Assembly (NCBI GenBank): GCA_002408385.1
Contig: DHSB01000168.1
Coordinates: 1,210 to 31,423, forward strand
DNA from: Myxococcales bacterium UBA5297
GTDB taxonomy: Bacteria; Myxococcota; Myxococcia; Myxococcales; UBA5297
Direction: 5' to 3'
DNA: 30,214 nucleotides
Shown here: positions 7,403 through 17,702 of the stretch, one piece after another
Numbering within the stretch: the first letter of the stretch is position 1
Layout: each line of letters begins with the position of its first letter
Translations under genes and position numbers: made by a program
The notes under the pieces: generated by a model
The model's input: only the letters and a program-made list of their open reading frames with translations
Databases searched by the model: none
What the model was told of the DNA's origin: nothing

Positions 7403-9433
7403 ATGCAGCGCGCGCGTCGTCAGAGAGCAGTGTCGGTCGGACTGCTGGCCCTTCTCGCCTGTGGCGACGAGCGGGTGACCCGCTTGCCGCCGCAGATAGT
7501 CGTCGAGCAGGAGCAGGTCGACTTTGGCATGGTCCGCGTCGGCAAGCCCTCCGAGCTGCCGGTCAAGGTGCTCAGCAAGTCGCGCTCGAGCCTGGCCATC
7601 CTCGCGGTCAGGCTCGAGGACCTCCCGGGCGCGCCCGGCGGCGCCGACAGCTTCTCGGTCGCCGCCCAGCCCGACAGCGTCGAGGGCGGCAGCGAGGCGA
7701 CGGTCCTCGTCCGCTTTACGCCCGCGGCCCGCGGCGAGTTCAAGGCGCTGCTCCTCATCGAGAGCGACGACCCCGACCCCGAGGACTCGCGCAAGCAGGT
7801 CACCCTCCTTGGCCGCGGGGGCAAGCCCAAGGTGCGCGTGCTGCCCGAATGCACCAACCCCTGCGCCTCCTTCGGCGTGATCCCCGATCCCCCGTCGATC
7901 GACTTCGGCCTGCGCGGGCCGCTGCGCCTGGACCCCCGCGGCCAGCTCGTCGACGAGCCGGTCTGGCCGACGGTGACGGTGCTCAGCGAGGGGGAGCTGC
8001 CACTCGAGCTGGTGCGCCTGGCCTTCGACGGCGACGACGCCTTTCGGGTCAAGCGGCCGCCGGAGGCCGGCCTCGTGGTCGAGGCGGGGCCGGGCGAGTC
8101 GTTCGAGCTGGTCTTCGACCCGCGCCAGCGACAGGACTCCTACCGCGCCGACCTGCTCGTCGTCACCGACGACATCGATCGCCCCGAGGTCCGCGTCCGC
8201 CTCACCGGGCGGCGCCCGCCGAACCTGGCGCCGACGGCCTGTGCAGCCATCGTCGAGGCGCGCCAGCCCGACGGCTCAGTCGACTACCCGCGCGACGAGC
8301 AGGGCGCCTACAGCTTCGGCGCGCCGGTCGCCGTGCGGCCGGGAGAGGGCGGTCTGGTGATGCTCTCGGCCTTCTCCGATCATTTCGCGCCGGGGCTGCA
8401 TCCGGACGAGGTGGTGCGAGGCGACTTGTCGGCCTGTTCGACCGATCCCGAGGACGGGCGGCTTTTGCTGAGCTACGAGTGGAGCGTCGTCGAGAAGCCC
8501 GAGGGCTCAGCGGCGCAGTTGCTCGGCGGCCCGACGCCCGAGCCCTCCTTCCGCCCGGACCGGGCCGGCCACTACGCGCTGGAGCTTCGGGTCACCGACA
8601 CCGAGGGCGCCAGCGCCACCGCACAGGTCGCCTTCGAGGCGCTGCCGCAACGCGACCTCGTGGTCGAGCTCTCGTGGGCCGGCCAGCCGGGCATCGACCT
8701 CGATCTCCACCTCGTCAAGCCGGGGCCCTGCGGCAACAAGCCCGACTGCCTGTTCGACAGGCGGGGCGACGTGAACGGCTTCTCCTGGACCAGGGCCGAG
8801 GGCGACTTCGACTGGGGCGAGCCGGGAGAGGGCTACGACGACCCACGGCTCGAGTTCGACGACCAGGGCGACGAGGGGCTCGTCGAGAGCGTGAGCCTCA
8901 ACCGGCCTGAGAACGACCCGGCATGCGCGGCGCGAAGCTGCACCTACGACGTCTTCGTCCACTACTTCAAGGATTGGCGGGCCGAGTCGCCGTCGGCGCC
9001 CGAGTGCCCGGGCAGGCCCTGCCATCAGGCGGACGCCTGCGGCTGCGGGGCGACGAGCGCGGGCCCGGGGGCGGTCTGCGTCTCCGGCCGCTGCGTCCAG
9101 CCGGCGAGGCCAGAGGTGAAGGTCTTCGTCCGGCAGCTCCCCGACGCGCCCGAGGCGGCGCTCGTCGTCCCGCTGCCGCCCGACGAGCTGACCGTCGGCG
9201 GGCCGTGTTTCGTGTGGCACGCCGCGCGGATAGCGTGGCCGTCGCGCGAGGCCCTCCTCGCCGACCCTGCCGCGGCGGTGGAGGTCCAAGAAGTCGGAGC
9301 GCAGGGCGCTCGCTCGTACCTCTATTACGGCTCGCTCGCGCCGCGCTCGTTCTCGTGCGCGCCCAACACGCCGCAGGGCACGCCGGAGAGCGAGGTGACG
9401 TACGTGTCGGGCATCGTGCCGGTGTACGAGTAG
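7403..9433 (+). CDS. Lipoprotein with anchor-D-like repeats, PKD-like domain and YfaP/DUF2135-like C-terminus
   Basis: A 676-residue exported lipoprotein. The signal peptide ends in LLALLAC, giving lipidated Cys20. Two choice-of-anchor-D/ASH-like beta-sandwiches follow: about 34-140 (starting VDFGMVRVGKPSELPV) and about 165-270 (starting IDFGLRGPLRL). A PKD-like domain spans roughly 275-440 (CSTDPEDGRLLLSYEWSV and GHYALELRVTD). The C-terminal part begins LVVELSWAG...IDLDLHLVKP, a pattern seen in YfaP/DUF2135-like proteins, and contains a Cys-rich insertion that may be disulfide-bonded. Such proteins are common, largely uncharacterised surface proteins of Myxococcota. The frame is open further upstream (7325), but ATG 7403 is preferred: it has AGGGG five bases upstream and begins the signal peptide. 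The role is probably structural or adhesive; this is inference. Confidence 0.8.
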   Translation: MQRARRQRAVSVGLLALLACGDERVTRLPPQIVVEQEQVDFGMVRVGKPSELPVKVLSKSRSSLAILAVRLEDLPGAPGGADSFSVAAQPDSVEGGSEATVLVRFTPAARGEFKALLLIESDDPDPEDSRKQVTLLGRGGKPKVRVLPECTNPCASFGVIPDPPSIDFGLRGPLRLDPRGQLVDEPVWPTVTVLSEGELPLELVRLAFDGDDAFRVKRPPEAGLVVEAGPGESFELVFDPRQRQDSYRADLLVVTDDIDRPEVRVRLTGRRPPNLAPTACAAIVEARQPDGSVDYPRDEQGAYSFGAPVAVRPGEGGLVMLSAFSDHFAPGLHPDEVVRGDLSACSTDPEDGRLLLSYEWSVVEKPEGSAAQLLGGPTPEPSFRPDRAGHYALELRVTDTEGASATAQVAFEALPQRDLVVELSWAGQPGIDLDLHLVKPGPCGNKPDCLFDRRGDVNGFSWTRAEGDFDWGEPGEGYDDPRLEFDDQGDEGLVESVSLNRPENDPACAARSCTYDVFVHYFKDWRAESPSAPECPGRPCHQADACGCGATSAGPGAVCVSGRCVQPARPEVKVFVRQLPDAPEAALVVPLPPDELTVGGPCFVWHAARIAWPSREALLADPAAAVEVQEVGAQGARSYLYYGSLAPRSFSCAPNTPQGTPESEVTYVSGIVPVYE

Positions 9434-9526
9434 CCGCGAACGGGCAGCCCCAGCGGCGCAGCGCGCGCGCGTTCGCCGCGAGATGCGGTATGTAGGCCTC
9501 TTCGTAGATTTCGCGAAGGAGAGGCC

Positions 9527-10087
9527 ATGGCGCGCTGGGCGCTCATCACGGGCGAAAAGGGTCAACGCAAGGCGGAGCTTGCGCTCCAGGTCGCCGGAGG
9601 GCTCCGGTCGAAGGGCGTGCGCGTCGCCGGGGTCGTCCAGCTCGGCTCCAAGGACCCGGCCTCGGAGCAGAAGCGCTATGAGCTGCAGCGCGTCTCGAAC
9701 GGGGAGCGCGTCTTCCTTGCTCTCGAAGGCGTAGTCCCCAAGGGGCCGACCGAGGAGCTCTTCTGCAGCCTCGCTTTTCGCAACGACGCCTTCGACCTCG
9801 CCTGCCGCTGGGTACGCGAGGACGCCTCGGAGGCCGAGGTCCTCGTCATCGGCGAGGTGAGCAAGCTCGAGATCGGCGACAAGGGGCACGCGGCCAGCCT
9901 GAAGTGGGCGCTGGGGCTCGACGACTCGAAGGTCGTGCTCATCACCGCTCGGGCGAGCCAGCTCTTCTACGTGATGGAGAAGTTCGGGCTGCAGGACGAT
10001 CCGGTCGCCGCTCTCGAGATGCCCGGGACGGACGCGGACCGCGACGCGCTGGTCGAGGATCTCGTCGAGGCGGTCAAGAACCGGTAG
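9527..10087 (+). CDS. THEP1/DUF2478-like P-loop NTPase homologue with degenerate Walker A
   Basis: A 186-residue cytoplasmic protein. The N-terminus (WALITGEKGQRKAELALQVA) sits where a P-loop is expected. The usual GxxGxGK[ST] reads GEKGQRKA, which keeps the Lys but loses the final Gly and Ser/Thr. It continues with LRSKGVRVAGVVQLG, and a later strand LVIGEVSKLEIGDKG (near 104-118) matches the Walker B/KLE region of THEP1-type nucleoside triphosphatases and DUF2478 proteins. Those families bind NTPs and, for DUF2478, often sit near molybdopterin genes; no such neighbours are seen here. A strong Shine-Dalgarno (AAGGAGAGG) precedes the ATG. It may bind a nucleotide without hydrolysing it. The fold is moderately sure, the function unknown. 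Confidence 0.6.
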   Translation: MARWALITGEKGQRKAELALQVAGGLRSKGVRVAGVVQLGSKDPASEQKRYELQRVSNGERVFLALEGVVPKGPTEELFCSLAFRNDAFDLACRWVREDASEAEVLVIGEVSKLEIGDKGHAASLKWALGLDDSKVVLITARASQLFYVMEKFGLQDDPVAALEMPGTDADRDALVEDLVEAVKNR

Positions 10088-10124
10088 GCCGCAGCGCAGA
10101 CGGATCTGGCCACCGCTCGGGCTC

Positions 10125-10157
10125 GCGACGGCAAGGCCGCCCGGCGTCGGCCGTCGC
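10125..10157. terminator. Hairpin between convergent genes
   Basis: GCGACGGC (10125-10132) pairs with GCCGTCGC (10150-10157). It lies in the 101-base gap between the convergent NTPase-like and M23 genes and could end both transcripts. No T-tract follows on either strand, so it is a weak candidate. Confidence 0.35.
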
Positions 10158-10188
10158 GGCGGAGGGCTGCGGTTGGCAAGCGAGCCGG

Positions 10189-11190
10189 CTACGGGGCAGC
10201 AGCCGCCTGCGGAGCGGGCACAGGCTCGGCAGCCGGCACCGAGGCCACAGGCGTTGGCGCTGGCGCCTTGTCGGGCTCGAGCATCCGGTCGTAGCGCGCC
10301 CGGGTGGCCTCGAAGGCCGGCACCTGCGAGGCCTCGAGCCGCGCCCGGTAGGTCTGGTGGACCTCGTACGGATCGAGCACTTTGCCGGCCGCGTTCTCGA
10401 GTTGGTAGTGCAGGTGAGGCGCCGTCGAGTGGCCGGTGTTGCCCGAGCGCGCGACGAGTTGCCCTGCCCGATAGGTCTTGCCGACGGCGAGGTCCTTCGG
10501 CAATTCGTCGAGGTGCAGGAAGATGATCCGCCGGCTCTTCGAGTCGCGGAACTCCAGGCAATTGCCGTTGCCGCGGAAGCGCCAGTTCTTTCGGGTCAGG
10601 TGCGCGTCGAAGGGCATCTTCACCGGCGATCCCACCGGAGTCTTGAAGTCGACGCCCCGGTGCTTGCGCCCGTCGCGCAGGACGCTGGTGACCTGCTGAT
10701 ACTCGTCGATGGGGCCGTGCTCGAGCCGCTCCTCGAGCTCCTCGGCGGTCGGCTGGAAGTAGCGCGGCCATCGGGCGCCTTCCGGCTGGAAGAGGTAGGC
10801 GCGGTAGTCGCGCTCGTTCTTGTTGGAGTAGAAGCGCAGTGCGTGGATGAGCGGCTCTTCGCCCGGCGGCAGGTCGTAGATCACGTCGAGCTTGTCGCCC
10901 TTGCGCAGGTCGCGCCGGACGTCGACCCACCAGACGAGCAGGCGCGCGGTGACCTGCGAGAGCGGCGCCGCGACGTCGGAGTCGACCGCGTTGCGCATGC
11001 TCAGCTCGAGCGCTCCGTCGATGGTGAGCGAGAGGCGTTGCAGGCCCGCTTCCTCGAGGGGATCGGCGGGCGGAGGGGCAGGCGCGGGGGCGACGGCCGG
11101 CGCACCGGCGTCGAGGGGCTCGGCCTTGGAGCCGGAGCTGTTGCAGGACGCAGCGGCGACCACCGTCACAAGCAGCGCGAGCTTCTTCAA
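10189..11190 (-). CDS. M23 family peptidoglycan endopeptidase, lipoprotein
   Basis: A 333-residue predicted zinc metallopeptidase acting on peptidoglycan cross-links or interpeptides in the periplasm. The signal peptide ends in AAAS-C, with Cys16 as the lipid anchor. Residues about 50-110 resemble the Csd3/MepM-type N-terminal domain (VDVRRDLRKGDKLDVIYDLP). The LytM/M23 catalytic domain covers about 170-280. Zinc ligands are visible as HRGVD (His177, Asp181) and HLH (His259, His261), within GNTGHSTAPHLHYQ. His226 in FLHLD fits the second catalytic histidine. A Pro/Ala-rich tail (305-333) follows. The start is TTG, supported by GGAGAGAG just upstream; no ATG in frame gives the signal peptide. 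It is convergent with the NTPase-like gene and divergent from the TPR-zincin lipoprotein gene. Confidence 0.9.
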   Translation of the reverse strand: MKKLALLVTVVAAASCNSSGSKAEPLDAGAPAVAPAPAPPPADPLEEAGLQRLSLTIDGALELSMRNAVDSDVAAPLSQVTARLLVWWVDVRRDLRKGDKLDVIYDLPPGEEPLIHALRFYSNKNERDYRAYLFQPEGARWPRYFQPTAEELEERLEHGPIDEYQQVTSVLRDGRKHRGVDFKTPVGSPVKMPFDAHLTRKNWRFRGNGNCLEFRDSKSRRIIFLHLDELPKDLAVGKTYRAGQLVARSGNTGHSTAPHLHYQLENAAGKVLDPYEVHQTYRARLEASQVPAFEATRARYDRMLEPDKAPAPTPVASVPAAEPVPAPQAAAAP

Positions 11191-11412
11191 ATGCTCTCTC
11201 CTGTTGATAGCTGAACGAACGGGCCCTATCCCCTCGCCGCTAACGCAGCTCGAGTCAAGCCGCTTCGAGCCTAGAGAGCGGGCGCGCGGGCGAACGGTCT
11301 TCCAGGGCTCTCGGGGGCAGGAAAGCTGCCATCGGAGGCAGTCGCAAGGCCGCGAGTGTTCGCTTCCAATAACCAGGGGCGGCCCCTAGCACGTGCCGAC
11401 TTGCCCTCGAAC

Positions 11413-12612
11413 ATGCGCCGCCTTCTCGCCCTCGCTCTCGTCTGGTCCTTGCCGGCGTGCAGCCGCACGAAGGGCGAGGAGCGTCCCGAAGCGCCAAGCC
11501 CCCGCCCGCCGAGCGCGCAGGAGACGAGGCCGGTCGAGCCGGAGACAGGCGGCGCGCGTTGTCCGCCCGGGCCTGCGGCTCACGCCCTGCAGCGAGCAGT
11601 CGGCTTCTACGACGCCGGCGACTTCGAGGAGGCGTTCGCGTGCGCCTCGCTCGCCGCGACGCTCGGGCCGGGCGACCCGGCCGCGCAGTCGGAGCTCGGC
11701 GCGGCGCTCGCTGCCCTCGGGCGCTATGAGGCGGCGCGGCTCGCCTATGCGACGGCGCTCGCCTACGACCCCAACTTGCTCGACGCGCTGCTCGGCTCGG
11801 CCGAGCTCTATCTGATGAAGCTCGTGCCCACGCGCGGCTACGACGAGCTGGGGCTCGCCTATGCGGCCCGAGGCCGGGTCGAGGCGCGCCGCGCCGACGA
11901 CAGGCAGCTCGCGGGCCGCTTCGCGCTGCTCGAGGCGGTGGCGCTCAACTCGCTTGGGCAGAGCACCTTGGCCCTGGAGCGCGCCGACGAGGCGCTCGCC
12001 GCCGCGGTCGAACCCATCCAGGCGCGAGCCGAGCGGGCCTTCGCGCTCTGGGAGCTGTGCCGGTTCGAGGAGGCAAAGGGCGAGCTCGAGGCGCTGCTCG
12101 CCTTCGACGAGTGGGAGGCGGTTGCCCACTTCCAGCTCGGGCAGCTCGCCGAGCGGCAGGGGGACCTGGCGCGCGCGGGGTCCGAGATGGCGCTCGCCCG
12201 CGTGCTCGATCCTGAGAGGTATCCGCCGGAGCTGGAGGTGTCGACGGCCGCCCTCGACACGCTCGTCCGTGAGCTCGTCGCCGGGCTGCCCGCCGACATG
12301 CGGCGCGATCTCGAGCAGGTCGACGTTGCGACCGAGGAGCTGCCGGACCTCGCCGACCTGACCGCGGCGCAGCCGCCACTCTCGCCCGCGATCGTGGGTC
12401 TGTTTCGCGGCCCCCCGCTCGGCGAGCCGTGTTCGCCGAAGGAGCTCGAGCCGGGACCCTGCCGCGCGATTCGCCTGTACCGCAAGAACCTGCTGCGCTC
12501 GGTCGGCTCGATGGAGGAGCTGCGGCGGCAGGTGCGCATCACGCTCGTCCACGAGATTGGCCACCTGCGCGGCGAGGACGACCTCGAGCTCGTCGCGCGC
12601 GGGCTCGAGTAG
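11413..12612 (+). CDS. TPR-repeat lipoprotein with C-terminal Zincin_1-type metalloprotease domain
   Basis: A 399-residue exported protein. The signal peptide ends in LPAC, making Cys16 the lipidation site. Residues about 55-270 form tetratricopeptide-like helical repeats (for example YDAGDFEEAFACASLAATLG and LGRYEAARLAYATALAYDP), which usually bind peptides or proteins. The last 100 residues match the Zincin_1 pattern: an ELPDLADL stretch, a GLFRGPPLG turn, a RLYRKNLLRSV strand, then LVHEIGHLRGEDD. His380 and His384 would bind zinc, Glu381 would be catalytic and Asp390 is the likely third ligand (HExxHxxGxxD). Free-standing Zincin_1 proteins are small and cytoplasmic, so the fusion to a lipid anchor and TPR is unusual. 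ATG 11413 is chosen because it starts the signal peptide. Substrate unknown. Confidence 0.82.
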   Translation: MRRLLALALVWSLPACSRTKGEERPEAPSPRPPSAQETRPVEPETGGARCPPGPAAHALQRAVGFYDAGDFEEAFACASLAATLGPGDPAAQSELGAALAALGRYEAARLAYATALAYDPNLLDALLGSAELYLMKLVPTRGYDELGLAYAARGRVEARRADDRQLAGRFALLEAVALNSLGQSTLALERADEALAAAVEPIQARAERAFALWELCRFEEAKGELEALLAFDEWEAVAHFQLGQLAERQGDLARAGSEMALARVLDPERYPPELEVSTAALDTLVRELVAGLPADMRRDLEQVDVATEELPDLADLTAAQPPLSPAIVGLFRGPPLGEPCSPKELEPGPCRAIRLYRKNLLRSVGSMEELRRQVRITLVHEIGHLRGEDDLELVARGLE

Positions 12613-12627
12613 CTGGAGACTCTCCCC

Positions 12628-13779
12628 TTGCCGTCCGCACAGCCGACCGTCACCGCCACGCGGAAGGGCGCTCGACGTCTGCGCAGCGGCATCCCCTGGG
12701 TTTTTCCGCGGCGAGGTCGCCGAGGCCGAGGAGGCGCGGTCAAGCGCGATCGTGACGGTGACCGAATCAACGCGGCAACCACATCGGCCAGGCGTTCTGG
12801 GCGGCCCGCTCGCCCTGCGCCTGCTCACCCGCGGGCGCGAGCGGGTCGATACGGGTTCTTTTTCGCGAGCGGATCCGAGCCTCACTCGAGCGCCGGGGCG
12901 CGCTCTTCCCGAACGACGACGCCTACCGCGTCTTCCACGGGGAGGCGGATCTTTTGCCGGGGCTCTTCGTCGACCGCTACGCCGACGGGCTCACCGTTCA
13001 GCTCATCTCCGATGGGGATGGAGGCGCGGCGCTCCGAGATCGTGACCGTGCTCGACGAGCTCCTGAAGCCGCGGGTCATCGCCGTGCGCAACGACACCGC
13101 CGCGCGCGACTTTCGAGGGGCTCGACGCCGGCGGCGACGCTCGCCTACCGCGAGGGGCCGAACCTCTTCGAGATCGACCTGATGGAGGACCTGAAGACCG
13201 GCAGCTTCCTCGATCAGCGCGAAAACCACCTGCGCGTCGCCGAGAAAGCGCGGGGCAGGGCGCGACCTCTTCGGCTATCACGGCGGCTTCGCGCTCTCGC
13301 TGGCGCGCCGCTGCCAGAGCGTCGTCGCGGTCGAGCATTGCGAGCCGGCTGCCGAGAAGGCGCGGCGCAACGCCGAGCGCAACGGCCTGGCCAACGTCGA
13401 GGTTCGCGCGGCGAACGCCTTTGACGTGCTGCGCCAGCTCGAGGGCGAGGGGGAGCGCTTCGAGATCGTGGTCGTCGACCCGCCGGCGTTCGCCAAGCGC
13501 CGCCAGGGGCTGCCCCCGCTGCCGGCGGCCGAGCGCGCCTACAAGGACCTGAACCTGCGCGCGCTGCGGCTGCTCGCGCCGGACGGGGTGCTGGTGAGCT
13601 GCTCGTGCTCGGGAAAGCTGACGCTGGAGCGCTTCGGGCAGGTGCTGCAGTCGGCCATCGAAGACGCCAAGCGCCCGGTGCAGATCCTCGAGCGGCGCGG
13701 GGCAGGGCGCGACCACCCGGGGCTCGCGGGGCTGCCGGAGACCGAATACCTGAAGTGCTGGTTCTTGCGGGCGCTCTAG
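12628..13779 (+). pseudogene. Class I SAM-dependent rRNA methyltransferase (RlmI-like), broken by several frameshifts
   Basis: Pieces of one RlmI-type 23S rRNA methyltransferase appear in order but in different frames. The PUA-like start (RRLRSGIPWVF) runs from TTG 12628 to about 12700. Then come RGEVAEAEEA, RGNHIGQAFWAARSP, LRLLTRG, a block DDAYRVFHGEADLLPGLFVD (about 12915-12980), MEARRSEIVTVLDELLKPRV, ATLAYREGPNLFEIDLMED with SFLDQRENH (13136-13235), and finally DLFGYHGGFALSLARR onward. From about 13260 to 13779 one frame is intact and includes the SAM-binding region and the catalytic-type motif VVVDPPAFAKR. At least six or seven frame changes fall within 12695-13265, several at T runs (12701, 12858 and 13111 regions). 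The gene is either a young pseudogene or a stretch of poor sequence; neighbours upstream are clean. Confidence 0.8.
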
Positions 13780-13808
13780 CTTGAAGGCGATTCGCCGGGG
13801 AAAACGAC

Positions 13809-14205
13809 ATGGCCGCATACCGCGTCGGGACTCGGCAGCTCTGCATTGCATCGCTGGACGCACCGCTTGAGGGCTTGGTCCAGACGCCTTTTGCGACGCT
13901 CCTGGTCGCCTACGACCTTCGCGAGCGGCAGCAAGCCGGAGGGTGCGACGAATCGTCTACTTGTGCTCGGGAGCGTCGAGCTGTGCGCAGTGGGGCCCGA
14001 GGCCGAACAGCTTCATGACGCGCTCGACGCAGTTCTCGAAGCGAGCGGCGCGCTCGAAGTCGTGACTACTTGGCACCAAAGCATTTCGGATGCGTGTGAC
14101 TACTTCCTCTATGCGGCAGCGGCCGGACGAGCCAACCTGCTGGCCCTGATCGGCGAACACCCTGAGCTTCAGGCGATGCTCGTTGAGCGGGCCCGCGCCC
14201 TGTGA
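13809..14205 (+). pseudogene. Small unrecognised gene, apparently frameshifted once
   Basis: Translation from ATG 13809 gives a plausible start (MAAYRVGTRQLCIASLDAPL, then VQTPFATLLVAYDLRER) that turns into Arg/Ser-rich text after about 13930. From about 13940, the next frame gives convincing text to the stop at 14205: LVLGSVELCAVGPEAEQLH, ALEVVTTWHQSISDACDYF and LLALIGEHPELQAML. Joining the two frames yields one acidic protein of about 130 residues. I do not recognise the family. The break lies near 13910-13960. It directly follows the frameshifted methyltransferase, so both may share a cause, namely local sequence error or regional decay. Confidence 0.55.
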
Positions 14206-14240
14206 CGCGGGTCCCGCCTGCGAAGTCGGGAGGCCGGAGA

Positions 14241-14705
14241 TCAGAGCCCGAGCTCGCGCTTGAGCTTCTCGACGAGCTTGAAGTACTCGGTCCGCGAGAA
14301 GGGCTGGTTGAGGATGTGGAAGTCCTTCTTCGACAGCCCGACGCAGCCGAAGCAGTAGTTGCAGTCGGACATGTTTCGGCACAGCACCAGGTAGTTGCTG
14401 CCCGAGCTCAGCTCCGACTGGACACAGTACGCGCAGCCGTTGCAGGAGCGGCACTCGGAGCAATGGGTGCAGTGGTTACACTCGGTGCAGCCATGGCAGT
14501 GGGTGCAGCGATAGCAGGTGACGCACCCGTCGCAGAACATGCACCCGGTGCAGCGCTCGCAGTCAGCGCAGCCGTAGCTGCCGGGATTGCCGGGCTCGCT
14601 CGAGGCCTGACGGGCGAGCCGGTTGAACTCCTCGAGGAAGGCCCGCTTGGACATCGGGATGGAGAGCTCTTCGGGGCGCTTCTTGGCGGCTGCTTCCTTG
14701 CCCAC
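14241..14705 (-). CDS. Cysteine-periodic protein, 17 consecutive Cys-x-x repeats
   Basis: A 154-residue protein without signal peptide or membrane segment. After a basic N-terminal region (1-44), residues 46-94 hold cysteine at exactly every third position (46, 49, 52 and on to 94), 17 in a row. The intervening residues are Gly, Thr, His, Asp, Glu, Arg, Asn and aromatics. Four more cysteines (109, 115, 118, 121) lie in DCNYCFGCVGL, followed by KDFHILNQPFSRTEYFKLVE. That tail resembles a segment of uncharacterised proteins, some misnamed CaiB/BaiF, but its function is unknown. The spacing would place all thiols on one face of a three-residue-per-turn structure, suggesting metal or cluster binding; this is inference. 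The GTG start is supported by a perfect AGGAGG five bases upstream. The downstream gene on the other strand is convergent. Confidence 0.85.
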   Translation of the reverse strand: MGKEAAAKKRPEELSIPMSKRAFLEEFNRLARQASSEPGNPGSYGCADCERCTGCMFCDGCVTCYRCTHCHGCTECNHCTHCSECRSCNGCAYCVQSELSSGSNYLVLCRNMSDCNYCFGCVGLSKKDFHILNQPFSRTEYFKLVEKLKRELGL

Positions 14706-14811
14706 CGGTCCTCCTGGATGATCGCCTCGGATGGTGCTTGGGCGGCGTGTGCGCCGGTCCGCTTTCGGACAGTGGCCGCGCCAGGATAGCAGAGCCGCCG
14801 GCCCCGTACGG

Positions 14812-15409
14812 TCAGGGCGCGGGCGCCTCGTCGCGCACGACGCGGGCCAGAGCGTGCAGGTCGAGAGCGGCGCAGAAGCGCTCGAGCGCCTCGGTGCCGT
14901 CGGCGTTCTCGGCGGCGACGGTGACGAGCAGGCGGTCGGCGACGACCAGGTCGACCTGGGCTCGCCCGGTCAGCTTCTCGAGTTCGACATAGCCGACCGC
15001 CGAGGAGGTCAACAGCGGCTTGCCCAGCTTCTCGCTGTTCTCGAACGCCTCGCCGAGCCGGGCCTTGGCCCCGCGGTTGATGTTGGTGTCGACGATACGA
15101 AGCTTCAGCTCCCGGGTGCCGTTGGAGTAGCTGCGCTCGATCTCGGAGACGGCGACCTCACCAAACCGGGAGGTAGAGGCCGCCGTCGCTCCGCCGCGAT
15201 ACCCGAGCAGGCTCTCCGGGGCGAACGGGACGAGCTTGCTGAAGTGGATAGTCAGCCCTCGAGAGGGCACGGACGCCGGGCCCTCCAGAGCCGCCGGCGG
15301 CTTGCCCGGCCGCTCGCATGCCGGGGAGACGGCCAGGCAGGCGAGGGCGACGGCCGAGAACGCTCCGAAGGCAGCGCGGCCCCTGAATTCTTGATAAACG
15401 GTGGCGCGC

Positions 15410-15411
<2 letters not shown>
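14812..15411 (-). CDS. Hypothetical lipoprotein
   Basis: A 199-residue exported protein. The N-terminus MRATVYQEFR is followed by a hydrophobic stretch ending in LAVSPAC, which makes Cys32 the probable lipidation site. The mature part (about 45-199) has mixed alpha/beta character with strands such as GLTIHFSKLVPF, ELKLRIVDTNIN and AQVDLVVADRLLVTVAAE, and a helix-rich C-terminus. I do not recognise a family. An ATG seven codons earlier (15432) is possible, but 15411 has GAGAGG about six bases upstream. Its 5' end overlaps that of the helicase gene: the palindrome CATG at 15409-15412 carries both start codons. About 106 bases separate it from the Cys-periodic gene downstream on the same strand. 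Confidence 0.7.
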
Positions 15412-17425
<2,014 letters not shown>

Positions 17426-17429
17426 AGAG

Positions 17430-17640
17430 GTGTCGAAGAGTCCTTTCGACCGATACCCGGTCGGCCCGAGCCCCTTCGGCAGGTTGAGGAGGCCGAGCTT
17501 GCGAAGGCCGAAGTCGAGCCCCTCGACTCCGCCTCCCTCGTTTTTCGGGAGGTTCGCCTCGGGCCTCTCGACTTCGCTCGAGGTGAGACCGGAGGTGGCG
17601 AGCCGAGGATAGAGTGGTTTTCCGACACCTCTTGAGCAGA
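17430..17640. repeat. REP-like intergenic sequence after the helicase gene
   Basis: No gene is supported between the helicase stop and the kinase gene's stop (17426-17702). The DNA carries CTCGACTTCGCTCGAGGTGA near 17567-17586, similar in form to the CTTCGACT...GGTGAGCGG elements at the window's left end. A small inverted repeat, CCTCCC (17532-17537) with GGGAGG (17547-17552) around a T-rich loop, may help end transcription. Confidence 0.35.
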
Positions 17641-17702
17641 TCGAGTGCTACGGCTGGCGGTCAGGGGCTCGTCCTGCGACCGCCCCGCGGCCGTGAGCCC
17701 GG

